NCBI GenBank assembly: GCA_945915475.1
Contig: CAMEFI010000010.1
Span: forward strand, 1 to 64,000
Reading direction: 5' to 3'
DNA: 64,000 bases
Source: an uncultured Clostridium sp.
GTDB taxonomy: Bacteria; Bacillota; Clostridia; Lachnospirales; Lachnospiraceae
Shown here one piece after another: positions 17,746 through 26,868 of the stretch (positions within the stretch are counted from its first letter, which is position 1; every line of letters starts with the position of its first letter). The position numbers and the translations under genes were made by a program. The notes beneath the pieces were generated by a model. That model was not told where the DNA came from, did no database searches, and saw only the letters and a program-made list of their open reading frames with translations.

Positions 17746-18455
17746 AATTAGAGGAGATAAACAATCTGACAGAGATTACAGGAATCCATATATGGAATGA
17801 TCTTCCGGTGGGAACAGTCTGTGTTCAGCCGGGTGTACTGATGGCTTCAGCGGATACTTTTGAGCTGGTAATAAAGGGAAAAGGAGGGCATGGTGCCACT
17901 CCACAGCTTACCGTAGATCCTATTGTAATCGGGAGTCAGTATGTGAATCAGCTGCAGACTTTAGTAAGCCGCGAAAGTTCACCGTTAGAGCCGTTGGTAA
18001 TCAGTGTATGCACATTTCATGCTGGAGAAACAGAAAATGTGATTCCGAATCAGGCGATTTTAAGAGGCACAGTGCGGACTACGAATGAAACAACAAGGAT
18101 GAAGATTCCAAAACGTATGGAACAGCTTTTATAGGGAATCTGTTATGCAAACCGGGCAGAATATCAATGGAATTATCACGTGGGAACTTTGCTGGTTGAG
18201 AACGAGCAGGGTGTGACCGCAAGAGCAGAGCATATTTTTGAAAAAATTTTAGGGACGGATAACCTGCGTCAATTGCCCGTGCAGATGATTGGAGAAGATT
18301 TTTCAAAATATCAAAAAATTATTCCGGGAATATTTGTATTGTTAGGAGGAAATGACGGACAACATCATGCACCGCATCACAGCAATTGTTTTGTCCAGGC
18401 AGAGGAGGCTATGCGGTATGGTGCGGAATATTACATACAGTATGTTCTTTCGTAG
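17742..18455 (+). pseudogene. M20-family amidohydrolase remnant with internal TAG
   Basis: C-terminal two-thirds of an M20D metallo-aminohydrolase (hippurate hydrolase/N-acyl amino acid amidohydrolase type). Visible: TGIHIWNDLPVGTV, KGKGGHGATPQ (dimerisation-domain motif), FHAGETENVIPNQA, MIGEDFSKY and HHAPHHSNCF near the end. The N-terminal metal-binding part (HDxH region) is absent. The frame is broken by an in-frame TAG at 18132-18134: the two ORF-track pieces (17808-18134 and 18180-18455) are in the same frame. No start or RBS is present. Its left end abuts the MerR remnant. Confidence 0.85.
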
Positions 18456-18481
18456 TATTCTCCGAAGGGTGAATAAATCCT

Positions 18482-18510
18482 TTGCAACTACATAAAGGTT
18501 GTGATATAAT
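18482..18510 (+). promoter_or_regulatory. Promoter for pnp
   Basis: TTGCAA at 18482-18487 and TATAAT at 18505-18510 with a 17-bp spacer. Confidence 0.7.
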
Positions 18511-18523
18511 ATTTAAGATTGTG

Positions 18524-18609
18524 GTAAGGCAGTAACCGAGACTTCTGAAGTACTGATAGTTTTTATGTGTTAGATGACTATCATTAGTTCAGTTGTTTCG
18601 GTGGCTTAC
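18524..18609 (+). ncRNA. Long stem-loop in the pnp leader
   Basis: The leader between the promoter and the pnp RBS folds end to end: GTAAG..CAGTAACCGAGAC..ACTGATAG at the left is roughly complementary to CTATCATTAGTTCAGTTG..GGTGGCTTAC at the right, around a loop near TTTTTATGTGTTAGATGA. In enterobacteria a similar pnp leader duplex is cut by RNase III for autoregulation. A comparable role here is inference. Confidence 0.5.
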
Positions 18610-18637
18610 ACAAAATATTTATTTAAGGAGAACAAAT

Positions 18638-20737
18638 ATGTACAAGACGTTTGAAATGGAACTTGCCGGCAGAACACTTCGTGTGGATGTTGGACGAGTT
18701 GCAGCACAGGCAAATGGTGCAGCATTTATGCACTATGGTGATACGGTTGTTTTATCTACAGCAACTGCATCTGAGAAACCAAGAGAGGGAATTGATTTCT
18801 TCCCGCTAAGTGTAGAGTATGAGGAAAAGTTATATTCAGTAGGTAAGATTCCCGGAGGATTTAACAAGAGAGAGGGTAAGGCAAGTGAGAATGCAATCCT
18901 TACATCCCGTGTAATTGATCGCCCAATGCGACCATTATTTCCAAAGGATTATCGGAATGATGTTACCCTTAACAACCTTGTTATGTCAGTGGATCCGGAG
19001 TGTTCACCAGAACTTACGGCAATGCTTGGTTCGGCAATTGCAACAGCAATATCAGATATTCCATTTGATGGACCATGTGCAACGACACAGGTTGGTTTGA
19101 TTGATGATGAATTTGTATTTAACCCGAATGAGGCACAGAATGCGGTATCTGATCTGAAACTTACAGTTGCTTCTACCGCAGAGAAGGTTATTATGATTGA
19201 GGCTGGTGCAAACGAAGTGCCGGAGGATAAGATGATTGAAGCAATCTACGCTGCCCATGAAATTAACCAGCAGGTAATTGCATTTATCAATCAGATTGTT
19301 GCGGAATGTGGTAAGCCAAAGCATTCTTATACAAGCTGTGCAGTTCCGGAGGAATTGTTTGCGGCAATGAAAGAGATTGTTCCACCGGAAGAAATGGAGA
19401 AAGCAGTTTTCACAGACGAGAAACAGGTTAGAGAAGAGAATATCCGTCAGATTACAGAGAAGTTAGAGGAAGCATTTGCAGATAACGAAGAGTGGCTTGC
19501 TGTATTAGGTGAGGCAATTTATCAATATCAGAAAAAGACGGTTCGTAAGATGATTCTCAAAGATCATAAGAGACCGGATGGACGTGCAATCAGCCAGATT
19601 CGTCCATTAGCTGCTGAGGTAGATATTATTCCTCGTGTGCATGGTTCTGCAATGTTTACCCGTGGACAGACACAGATCTGTAATGTAACAACATTAGCAC
19701 CATTATCAGAGGCTCAGAAGATTGATGGACTTAACTCTTTAGAGACAACAAAGCGTTACATGCATCAGTACAATTTCCCATCTTATTCTGTAGGTGAGAC
19801 AAAGCCTTCAAGAGGACCCGGACGTCGTGAGATTGGACATGGAGCATTGGCTGAGAGAGCATTGATTCCTGTACTTCCTAGTGTAGAGGAATTCCCATAT
19901 GCGATCCGTACCGTTTCAGAGACATTTGAGTCCAATGGTTCTACTTCCATGGCATCTACCTGTGCATCCTGTATGTCATTAATGGCGGCAGGTGTACCAA
20001 TCAAGAAGATGGTTGCCGGTATTTCCTGTGGCCTTGTAACAGGTGATACAGATGATGATTATATCGTTCTTACAGATATCCAGGGATTGGAAGATTTCTT
20101 CGGCGACATGGACTTCAAGGTTACCGGTACGAAGGAAGGTATCACTGCCATCCAGATGGATATTAAGATTCATGGTTTGACAAGACCAATTGTAGAGGAA
20201 GCTATCCGCAGAACAAGAGAAGCAAGACTCTATATTATGGATGAGGTAATGTCAAAGGCTATTGATAAGCCGAGAGCAACAGTTGGTGCCCTTGCACCTA
20301 AGATCAGCCAGATGAAGGTAGATCCGGAGAAGATTGGTGAGATCATTGGACAAAGGGGCAAGACAATCAACAATATTATTGAAGAAACCGGTGTCAAGAT
20401 TGATATCGATGATGACGGATTGGTTGCAATCTGTGGCATAGACCAGGCTGGTATTGATAAAGCACTTAAAATCATTCATTCCATCGTAGATCCGATTGAA
20501 GTTGGCAAGATCTATGAGGGTAAAGTCGTTCGTATCATGAATTTTGGTGCCTTTGTTGAACTTTCTCCAAATAAGGACGGTTTGATTCATATTTCTAAGC
20601 TGTCTAAGGAAAGAGTTGCCAAGGTAGAAGATGTTGTGAATATCGGAGATACGGTTAAAGTGAAAGTTCTTGAGATCGATCGTATGGGTAAGATCAGCTT
20701 AAGTCTGAAAGATGCAGTAGAAGAGACAGGAGAATAA
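18638..20737 (+). CDS. pnp: Polynucleotide phosphorylase
   Basis: 3'-5' phosphorolytic exoribonuclease of RNA decay. 699 residues from the ATG at 18638, which has AAGGAG seven bases upstream; the ORF-track start at 18593 lies within the leader hairpin. Domain order is standard: RNase PH 1 (GKIPGGFNKREGKASENAIL), helical linker, RNase PH 2 (FPYAIRTVSETFESNGSTSM), KH (IGEIIGQRGKTINNIIEETG) and S1 (GKIYEGKVVRIMNFGAFVEL). The GH94 gene starts one base after the stop with its RBS inside pnp, so both are probably read from the same transcript. Confidence 0.98.
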   Translation: MYKTFEMELAGRTLRVDVGRVAAQANGAAFMHYGDTVVLSTATASEKPREGIDFFPLSVEYEEKLYSVGKIPGGFNKREGKASENAILTSRVIDRPMRPLFPKDYRNDVTLNNLVMSVDPECSPELTAMLGSAIATAISDIPFDGPCATTQVGLIDDEFVFNPNEAQNAVSDLKLTVASTAEKVIMIEAGANEVPEDKMIEAIYAAHEINQQVIAFINQIVAECGKPKHSYTSCAVPEELFAAMKEIVPPEEMEKAVFTDEKQVREENIRQITEKLEEAFADNEEWLAVLGEAIYQYQKKTVRKMILKDHKRPDGRAISQIRPLAAEVDIIPRVHGSAMFTRGQTQICNVTTLAPLSEAQKIDGLNSLETTKRYMHQYNFPSYSVGETKPSRGPGRREIGHGALAERALIPVLPSVEEFPYAIRTVSETFESNGSTSMASTCASCMSLMAAGVPIKKMVAGISCGLVTGDTDDDYIVLTDIQGLEDFFGDMDFKVTGTKEGITAIQMDIKIHGLTRPIVEEAIRRTREARLYIMDEVMSKAIDKPRATVGALAPKISQMKVDPEKIGEIIGQRGKTINNIIEETGVKIDIDDDGLVAICGIDQAGIDKALKIIHSIVDPIEVGKIYEGKVVRIMNFGAFVELSPNKDGLIHISKLSKERVAKVEDVVNIGDTVKVKVLEIDRMGKISLSLKDAVEETGE

Positions 20738-20738
20738 T

Positions 20739-23135
20739 ATGCAATACGGTTATTTTGACGAGAAAGCAAAAGAATATGTGATTACCAGACCGGATACTCC
20801 GGCACCATGGGCTAATTATCTGGGATCTCCGGCATATGGAGCCATTATCTCCAACAATGCAGGTGGTTACAGTTTTGAAAAGAGTGGTGCACACGGAAGA
20901 ATCATCCGTTATATTTTTAATCAGTTTGACCAGCCTGGCAGATATATATATTTAAGAGATGACGAGACAAAAGATTACTGGTCTGCGTCCTGGCAGCCGG
21001 TTGGAAAGCCGCTAGATGCCTATAAGAGCGAGTGTCATCATGGTACCGGATATACCAATATGGTTGCACAGTATGATGGAATTCGCTCGGAGGTATTATA
21101 TTATGTACCCCTTAATAAGACATATGAAGTGTGGCGTGTGAAGGTTACGAATGAATCTGATAAAGTACGTAAGCTTTCTGCATTTGGTTATTGTGAGTTT
21201 ACCAATGACAGCAACTACGAGCAGGATCAGGTTAATCTGCAGTACACTTTATTTATTACCAAGACATATTTTAATGGTAATCGGATTTTCCAGACCATTA
21301 ATGAGAATATTAAGAACGAGGTGGATGGCAATGAGAATACATCCCGGTTCTTTGGAATGGCAGGTGCAGATGTTGTATCTTACAATGGGGATAAAGAAAG
21401 TTTCCTTGGAAGATATCATGATTACAGTAATCCACAGGCTGTTGAGAATGGTCAGTGTGATAATACATTGAATTATAATTCCAATGCCTGTGGCGCCCTG
21501 CAGACGAAGATGGAACTGGCACCGGGAGAGAGTAAAGTATTTACCTTTGTATTGGGTATGAAGTCGGACAAAGAAGCAGATAAGATTCTTTCAGACTATA
21601 CTGATGTAGAAGCCGTGACACAAGCAGAATTAAATGAGCTGATTACTTACTGGCATGGACAGCTTTCTCATTTACAGGTTCATACACCTTCTGACAGCTT
21701 TAACAATATGGTTAATACCTGGAATGCTTATCAGTGTTTTATGACATTTATATGGTCAAGAGCAGCATCTTTTACATATTGTGGATTGAGAAATGGATAT
21801 GGTTACCGGGATACCGTACAGGACATTCAGGGTATTATTCATTTGAATCCGGAAATGGCACTGGAAAAGATTCGTTTTATGTTGTCTGCCCAGGTGGATA
21901 ATGGTGGAGGACTTCCTCTTGTAAAATTCAACCACAATGCAGGACATGAAGATACACCGGATGATCCGTCATATGTGAAAGAGACCGGACATCCGGCATA
22001 TCGTGCAGATGATGCATTATGGTTATTCCCTACTGTATATAAGTACATTGCGGAGAGCGGTAACGTGGATTTCATGGATGAGGTCATCTTGTTTGCAAAT
22101 GGCGGAGAGGCAACGGTATATGAGCATTTGAAACGTGCCATTGATTTTTCCATGAAACGTCTTGGTAATCATGGAATGCCTGCCGGTTTACATGCAGACT
22201 GGAATGACTGTCTGCGTCTTGGCAAGAAGGGCGAGTCAAGCTTTGTTGCCATGCAGCTTTATTACGCAATGACTGTGATTCGTGAATTTGCTGAAAGAAA
22301 AGAAGATACGGAATATATTGCTTATCTGGATAAGGTACAGAAAGAATTAGGTGATACCATTCAGAAGTATTGCTGGGAAGAGGATCGTTTTGTTCGTGGT
22401 TACAAGGAGGATGGCGAGATTATTGGCTCCAAACATCATCCGGAAGCCAATATGTGGCTGAATCCACAGTCATGGTCTGTTATTTCCGGTCTGGCATCCA
22501 CAGAACAGGCAGAACTTGCTTTGGAATCTGTTCATCGGGAATTAAATACACCATATGGTGTTCGTCTGATGGCACCTTCTTATGTAAATCATGCCTTTGA
22601 TGGTGCTTTGATGCTGTTATTCAATCCTTCTACGAAGGAGAATGGCGGTATCTTTTCACAGCCACAGGGCTGGATCATTTTAGCAGAGGCTCTGATGGGA
22701 CATGGTAATCGTGCATTTGAATACTTTAATGAGTCATCGCCTGCTTCCATGAATGAGAAAGCAGAGATTCGGAAATTAGAGCCGTATTGTCATGGTCAGT
22801 TTACAGAGAGTACAGAGTCTCCGTTTGAGGGTCGGGCACATGTACATTGGCTGACCGGTACAGCATCCACAGTGATGGTAGGTTGTGTTGAGGGTATATT
22901 GGGATTACGTCCGGACTTCGGCGGACTTAAGATCAGCCCATCTATCTCCTCTGACTGGAAAGAGTTTACCATGGATAAGGATTTCCGTGGTAGCAAATTA
23001 CACATTATCGTGAAGAATCCGAATGGAAAAGAGTCTGGTGTAAGCAGAATTATTCTTAACGGAACATCCATTGATGGTGATTATATTGCAGCTGATTTGT
23101 TAAAAGATAACAATGATATTGTTGTTGAAATGTAA
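20739..23135 (+). CDS. GH94 disaccharide phosphorylase (cellobiose phosphorylase-like)
   Basis: 798 residues, no signal peptide, so cytoplasmic. It matches family GH94 (former GT36), inverting phosphorylases that split beta-glucosides with phosphate to sugar-1-phosphate. N-terminal sandwich domain: TPAPWANYLGSPAYGAIISN, NAGGYSF. Catalytic (alpha/alpha)6 barrel: SRAASFTYCGLRNGYGYRDT, then HADWNDCLRL with Asp490 at the position of the family general acid; C-terminal GILGLRPDFGGLKISPSIS. Cellobiose phosphorylases of clostridia look most similar from memory, but laminaribiose or other beta-glucan disaccharides cannot be excluded. It is oddly joined to pnp with a one-base gap and ends at a strong terminator. 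Confidence 0.88.
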   Translation: MQYGYFDEKAKEYVITRPDTPAPWANYLGSPAYGAIISNNAGGYSFEKSGAHGRIIRYIFNQFDQPGRYIYLRDDETKDYWSASWQPVGKPLDAYKSECHHGTGYTNMVAQYDGIRSEVLYYVPLNKTYEVWRVKVTNESDKVRKLSAFGYCEFTNDSNYEQDQVNLQYTLFITKTYFNGNRIFQTINENIKNEVDGNENTSRFFGMAGADVVSYNGDKESFLGRYHDYSNPQAVENGQCDNTLNYNSNACGALQTKMELAPGESKVFTFVLGMKSDKEADKILSDYTDVEAVTQAELNELITYWHGQLSHLQVHTPSDSFNNMVNTWNAYQCFMTFIWSRAASFTYCGLRNGYGYRDTVQDIQGIIHLNPEMALEKIRFMLSAQVDNGGGLPLVKFNHNAGHEDTPDDPSYVKETGHPAYRADDALWLFPTVYKYIAESGNVDFMDEVILFANGGEATVYEHLKRAIDFSMKRLGNHGMPAGLHADWNDCLRLGKKGESSFVAMQLYYAMTVIREFAERKEDTEYIAYLDKVQKELGDTIQKYCWEEDRFVRGYKEDGEIIGSKHHPEANMWLNPQSWSVISGLASTEQAELALESVHRELNTPYGVRLMAPSYVNHAFDGALMLLFNPSTKENGGIFSQPQGWIILAEALMGHGNRAFEYFNESSPASMNEKAEIRKLEPYCHGQFTESTESPFEGRAHVHWLTGTASTVMVGCVEGILGLRPDFGGLKISPSISSDWKEFTMDKDFRGSKLHIIVKNPNGKESGVSRIILNGTSIDGDYIAADLLKDNNDIVVEM

Positions 23136-23163
23136 GTATATTTTAAAGAGAATATCCCATACT

Positions 23164-23191
23164 AAAGAGGAAGCTTTTGCTTCCTCTTTTT
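23164..23191 (+). terminator. Terminator after the GH94 gene
   Basis: AAAGAGGAAGC-TTTT-GCTTCCTCTTTTT, a perfect stem with a T-run. Confidence 0.9.
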
Positions 23192-23230
23192 CATTTTAAT
23201 TCATTATATATAAAAGCGAGGCGTGAGGGT

Positions 23231-23977
23231 ATGAATGTTGGTGCAAATTTTCATGAAATGGAACGGGAAAAAAGGTGTGAACAGCGATTGTGTGATATGA
23301 AACTTGAAGAGCAGAGGATACAACAGATAGAAGAGATTGGACAGATGAATCTAAGGGAAAATGCATTTGGATATCATATATATCTTCTGAATATTATAGG
23401 CGAAATTGAGGGACATCAGTCGTTAGGCCCCCTTGTGAAGACCACAAAATATGAACATGTTTTGCCGGAGCTTGCCAGGGTGGAAGAAGATGTATCCATT
23501 GATGGACTGTTAGTGCTTCTCAATACCGTTGGTGGAGATGTGGAGGCAGGGCTTGCCATTGCAGAAATGATTGCTTCTCTATCGGTGCCTGTTGTTACGT
23601 TGTTGTTAGGAGGCGGTCATTCCATCGGGGTTCCCCTTAGCGTTTCCGGCGACCATTCTTTTATTGTGCCTACTGCTACAATGGTTGTACATCCTATCCG
23701 GATGAATGGACCGGTGCTGGGGGTAAAACATAATTATGAATATATTGACCGAATGCAGGAGAGAATCATATCGTTTACATGCAATCATTCAGGGATCACG
23801 GAAAAAATGCTGAAACAGATTATGTTTAACACGAAGGAACTTGCAAAAGACGTAGGAAGTGTTCTGGTAGGAAATGAGGCTGTAGAGCTTGGTTTAATTG
23901 ATGAAGTGGGAGGAATCAGGGAAGCGTTTTCTTATTTATATGACTTGATAAATGAAAGAAAAAATAGTAATATATAA
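23231..23977 (+). CDS. tepA: ClpP-fold protease, TepA/YmfB-like
   Basis: 248 residues from the ATG at 23231; the ORF-track start at 23177 overlaps the upstream terminator. ClpP/crotonase-fold protein of the TepA (translocation-enhancing protein) family. The segment GGHSIGVPLSVSGDHSFIVP holds the catalytic Ser (about residue 131), and the VVHPIRM His (about 154) follows; LNTVGGDVEAGLAIAEMI is the substrate-strand region. The first 45 residues are a charged helix. It lies directly before the spoIIIE/ftsK homologue, the same neighbourhood as in Bacillus. Its substrate is unclear even in the model species. Confidence 0.85.
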   Translation: MNVGANFHEMEREKRCEQRLCDMKLEEQRIQQIEEIGQMNLRENAFGYHIYLLNIIGEIEGHQSLGPLVKTTKYEHVLPELARVEEDVSIDGLLVLLNTVGGDVEAGLAIAEMIASLSVPVVTLLLGGGHSIGVPLSVSGDHSFIVPTATMVVHPIRMNGPVLGVKHNYEYIDRMQERIISFTCNHSGITEKMLKQIMFNTKELAKDVGSVLVGNEAVELGLIDEVGGIREAFSYLYDLINERKNSNI

Positions 23978-24042
23978 ATATTGTGGTGTTTTATGCACAA
24001 TGATACAAAGTATTGAGGTTGTTTGTAAGGGAGGTTGGATGA

Positions 24043-26697
24043 TTGGCTGATCGTAAAAGCAAATCAACAAATTCAAATAGAAAAGCAAATGAGAAGACGA
24101 ACACGAATTCTAAAAATGTGAAAAAGTCCACAAAAGCACAGACTTCTTCGAAACGAAGTGTACAGGAAGAAGAGGAAGTAACGTATGCATCTGAGATCAT
24201 TATCTGGATCGTTGCAGCGGTGATGCTGATTATAGAACTTGGTAATTTTAATCTTTGTGGTGCTGTCAGTCGTGTCAGTGATGTTTTTTTTGGCATTTTT
24301 GGAAAGATTGAGTATGTGTTACCGGTTGCAGTGATGTTTGCTGCATTTTTCTTACATATTAATGAATACAAACGCAGAGCTGTGAATAAGGTCGTATTTG
24401 GCTCCTTTGTATTGATCTGTATCGGAATGTTGATACAGTTATCAATGGGAATGGAACCCTATGATTTTACAAAAATGTTTGTGGATGGCTTTGAAGGACA
24501 TGCGGGAGGAGGTATTCTGTGCGGTTCTCTTGCATATCTGCTTGAGGCAGCTGTCGGCCGTATTGGAACGTATATTATCATTGTTGCTGCCATTATTATC
24601 TGCATTGTGTTATTTGCCGAGGTTTCCGTGATTGACATGATAAAAGGTGTGGCTGGAACCATTTCGGATGTTAGATCAGATGGAAGAGCATATGAGGAAG
24701 AGGAAGAACGGCCTCACAGGGTGAAAAGAAGAAAAAGAGAACCGGATTATGATGCAATAATAAGGGAAGACTATCCGGAGGATAGGGATCCGGTGTTTGC
24801 TGACCGGAAGAAACCATCCGTATTAGAGTCCATTTCGGTACTTCCTGCGGATGCAGATAAAGGAATCCTGCCGGATAAAGAGATTGATAAATTGCCGGTG
24901 AATGAAGAGATTCATGAAATTACAATGACGTATGATGTGAATCTTCCCGGTGAGAACATGGAAGATGTCAGTTCGTCAAAGATGAATACATCAGATCATA
25001 AGTTAAGGACCAGAAAGAAGAAGACCCCGGCTCAGAAGCAGATTGTTCCGGATGTATTGCCGGTGCAGGAAGCAGAACGGGCAGGCGGTACGTTGCCAAA
25101 AAATGCAAGCACAGCAGCAAAGACCGGAAAAAAAGCAGCGGAATCGTCTCTGAATATGGAGAATAAGACAGCCGCCACTGTGGAGAATATGTCGGCAAAA
25201 GAAGTGGGAAACAGTGACCAGACATACCAATTTCCACCATTGGAATTACTTAAAAAAGGAAAAACCCAGGCGGCGGAAAAGGAAGATCTCATACGCCAGA
25301 ATGCCATTAAGCTGCAGGAAGTCCTTAAAAGCTTTGGTGTAAATGTTACTATGACCAATTATAGTTGTGGCCCGTCGGTTACCAGATATGAGATGGTGCC
25401 GGAGCAGGGTGTCAAAGTAAGCAAGATAACCGGTTTGGCAGATGATATTATGATGAATCTTGCAGCGCAGAGTATCCGGATTGAAGCGCCGATTCCTGGT
25501 AAATCAGCGGTGGGTATTGAGATACCCAATGCAAAGAGAAGTGGTGTTGGTTTCCGGGAACTCATCGATACAGAGAAATTCATCAAACATCCATCAAAGA
25601 TCGCATTTGCAGTGGGAAAAGATATTGAAGGGAATGTGGTCGTGGAAGATATTGCAAAGATGCCGCATTTGCTCATTGCAGGTGCCACGGGTTCCGGTAA
25701 ATCTGTATGTACCAATACATTGATTATGAGTATTTTATATAAAGCAAGACCGGATGAAGTGAAATTGATCCTGGTGGATCCGAAACAGGTAGAGCTTAAG
25801 GTGTATAATGGGATTCCACATTTATTAACACCGGTTGTGACGGATCCGAAAAAGGCGGCAGGAGCACTGAACTGGGCCGTTGCTGAAATGACAAAGCGTT
25901 ATCAGATGTTTTCGGAATGCAATGTTCGGAATATTCAGGGCTATAATGAGAAGGTAAAGGAGATACAGGAATCCGGAAAGGTAGACGAGGACAAACTCGA
26001 AAAGATGCCGCAGATTGTTATTATTGTAGATGAGCTTGCGGATCTGATGATGGTAGCAAAAGCGGAAGTGGAAGAAGCCATTGTTCGACTTGCACAGTTA
26101 GCGAGAGCTGCCGGTATTCATTTGGTAATCGCAACCCAGAGACCTTCCGTTGATGTGGTAACAGGACTCATCAAAGCGAATGTTCCATCCCGTATTGCGC
26201 TTTCGGTATCTTCGGGAGTGGATTCGAGAACCATCATTGACAGTGTTGGTGCAGAGAAGCTATTAGGTAATGGTGATATGTTATTCTATCCGACCATGTA
26301 TCCAAAGCCGCTTCGTGTACAGGGAGCGTATATATCGGATGATGAAGTTTTGAGCGTTGTAGAGTATCTGAAGGCACAGAATGGAGAAACAACATACAGT
26401 GAGGAAGTGACATCACAGATTACAACATCTTCGTCGACGGCAACTGCAATTGGTGGTGGATCTGCAGATAATGAACGGGATGAGTATTTTGTACAGGCCG
26501 GTAAATTTATCATCGATAAAGATAAGGCCTCCATTGGCATGTTACAGCGAATGTTCAAGATTGGTTTTAACCGGGCGGCCAGAATTATGGATCAGCTTTT
26601 CGAGGCTGGAGTGGTAGGACCGGAAGAGGGAACAAAACCAAGACAGGTTCTTATGAGTGAGGAAGAGTTTGAACAGTATGTGGATGAATATTTTTGA
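24043..26697 (+). CDS. ftsK: DNA translocase FtsK/SpoIIIE
   Basis: 884-residue membrane DNA pump for chromosome segregation at division and sporulation septa. The N-terminus is basic and Asn/Lys-rich, then about four transmembrane segments (about 50-205), a low-complexity linker (205-400), the FtsK alpha/beta motor with Walker A GATGSGKS at about 546-553, KMPQIVIIVDELADLMM (Walker B) and LAQLARAAGIHLVIATQRPS, and the C-terminal winged-helix gamma domain (DKASIGMLQRMFKIGFNRAARIMDQL). The start is TTG at 24043 with AAGGGAGG about eight bases upstream; a nearby ATG at 24039 leads straight to a stop. Confidence 0.96.
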   Translation: MADRKSKSTNSNRKANEKTNTNSKNVKKSTKAQTSSKRSVQEEEEVTYASEIIIWIVAAVMLIIELGNFNLCGAVSRVSDVFFGIFGKIEYVLPVAVMFAAFFLHINEYKRRAVNKVVFGSFVLICIGMLIQLSMGMEPYDFTKMFVDGFEGHAGGGILCGSLAYLLEAAVGRIGTYIIIVAAIIICIVLFAEVSVIDMIKGVAGTISDVRSDGRAYEEEEERPHRVKRRKREPDYDAIIREDYPEDRDPVFADRKKPSVLESISVLPADADKGILPDKEIDKLPVNEEIHEITMTYDVNLPGENMEDVSSSKMNTSDHKLRTRKKKTPAQKQIVPDVLPVQEAERAGGTLPKNASTAAKTGKKAAESSLNMENKTAATVENMSAKEVGNSDQTYQFPPLELLKKGKTQAAEKEDLIRQNAIKLQEVLKSFGVNVTMTNYSCGPSVTRYEMVPEQGVKVSKITGLADDIMMNLAAQSIRIEAPIPGKSAVGIEIPNAKRSGVGFRELIDTEKFIKHPSKIAFAVGKDIEGNVVVEDIAKMPHLLIAGATGSGKSVCTNTLIMSILYKARPDEVKLILVDPKQVELKVYNGIPHLLTPVVTDPKKAAGALNWAVAEMTKRYQMFSECNVRNIQGYNEKVKEIQESGKVDEDKLEKMPQIVIIVDELADLMMVAKAEVEEAIVRLAQLARAAGIHLVIATQRPSVDVVTGLIKANVPSRIALSVSSGVDSRTIIDSVGAEKLLGNGDMLFYPTMYPKPLRVQGAYISDDEVLSVVEYLKAQNGETTYSEEVTSQITTSSSTATAIGGGSADNERDEYFVQAGKFIIDKDKASIGMLQRMFKIGFNRAARIMDQLFEAGVVGPEEGTKPRQVLMSEEEFEQYVDEYF

Positions 26698-26798
26698 TTT
26701 TATTTTTCTTCATCTGGTTTCGAATATTAAGAGAATGCTTATTTTCATTAAGTTCAAATGAAAAAGAAATAATTTTTTCAATCAATTGGCTTTCATTG

Positions 26799-26827
26799 TT
26801 GACGGAAATCAAATATATCGTTACAAT
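26799..26827 (+). promoter_or_regulatory. Promoter for fhs-folD(-rimO-pgsA)
   Basis: TTGACG at 26799-26804 and TACAAT at 26822-26827, 17 bp apart, ahead of GGAGG and the fhs ATG. Confidence 0.7.
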
Positions 26828-26868
26828 GTGACGAGAATAAAGGATAAAATGCAGGAGGACATACAATT

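Noticed and set aside
18079-18306. Minus-strand 75-residue ORF across the amidohydrolase break
   Set aside because: It is antisense to the clear M20 reading frame and matches nothing recognisable.
17808-18455. Frameshift in the amidohydrolase remnant
   Set aside because: Both pieces are in the same frame (coordinates divisible by three); the interruption is a single in-frame TAG.
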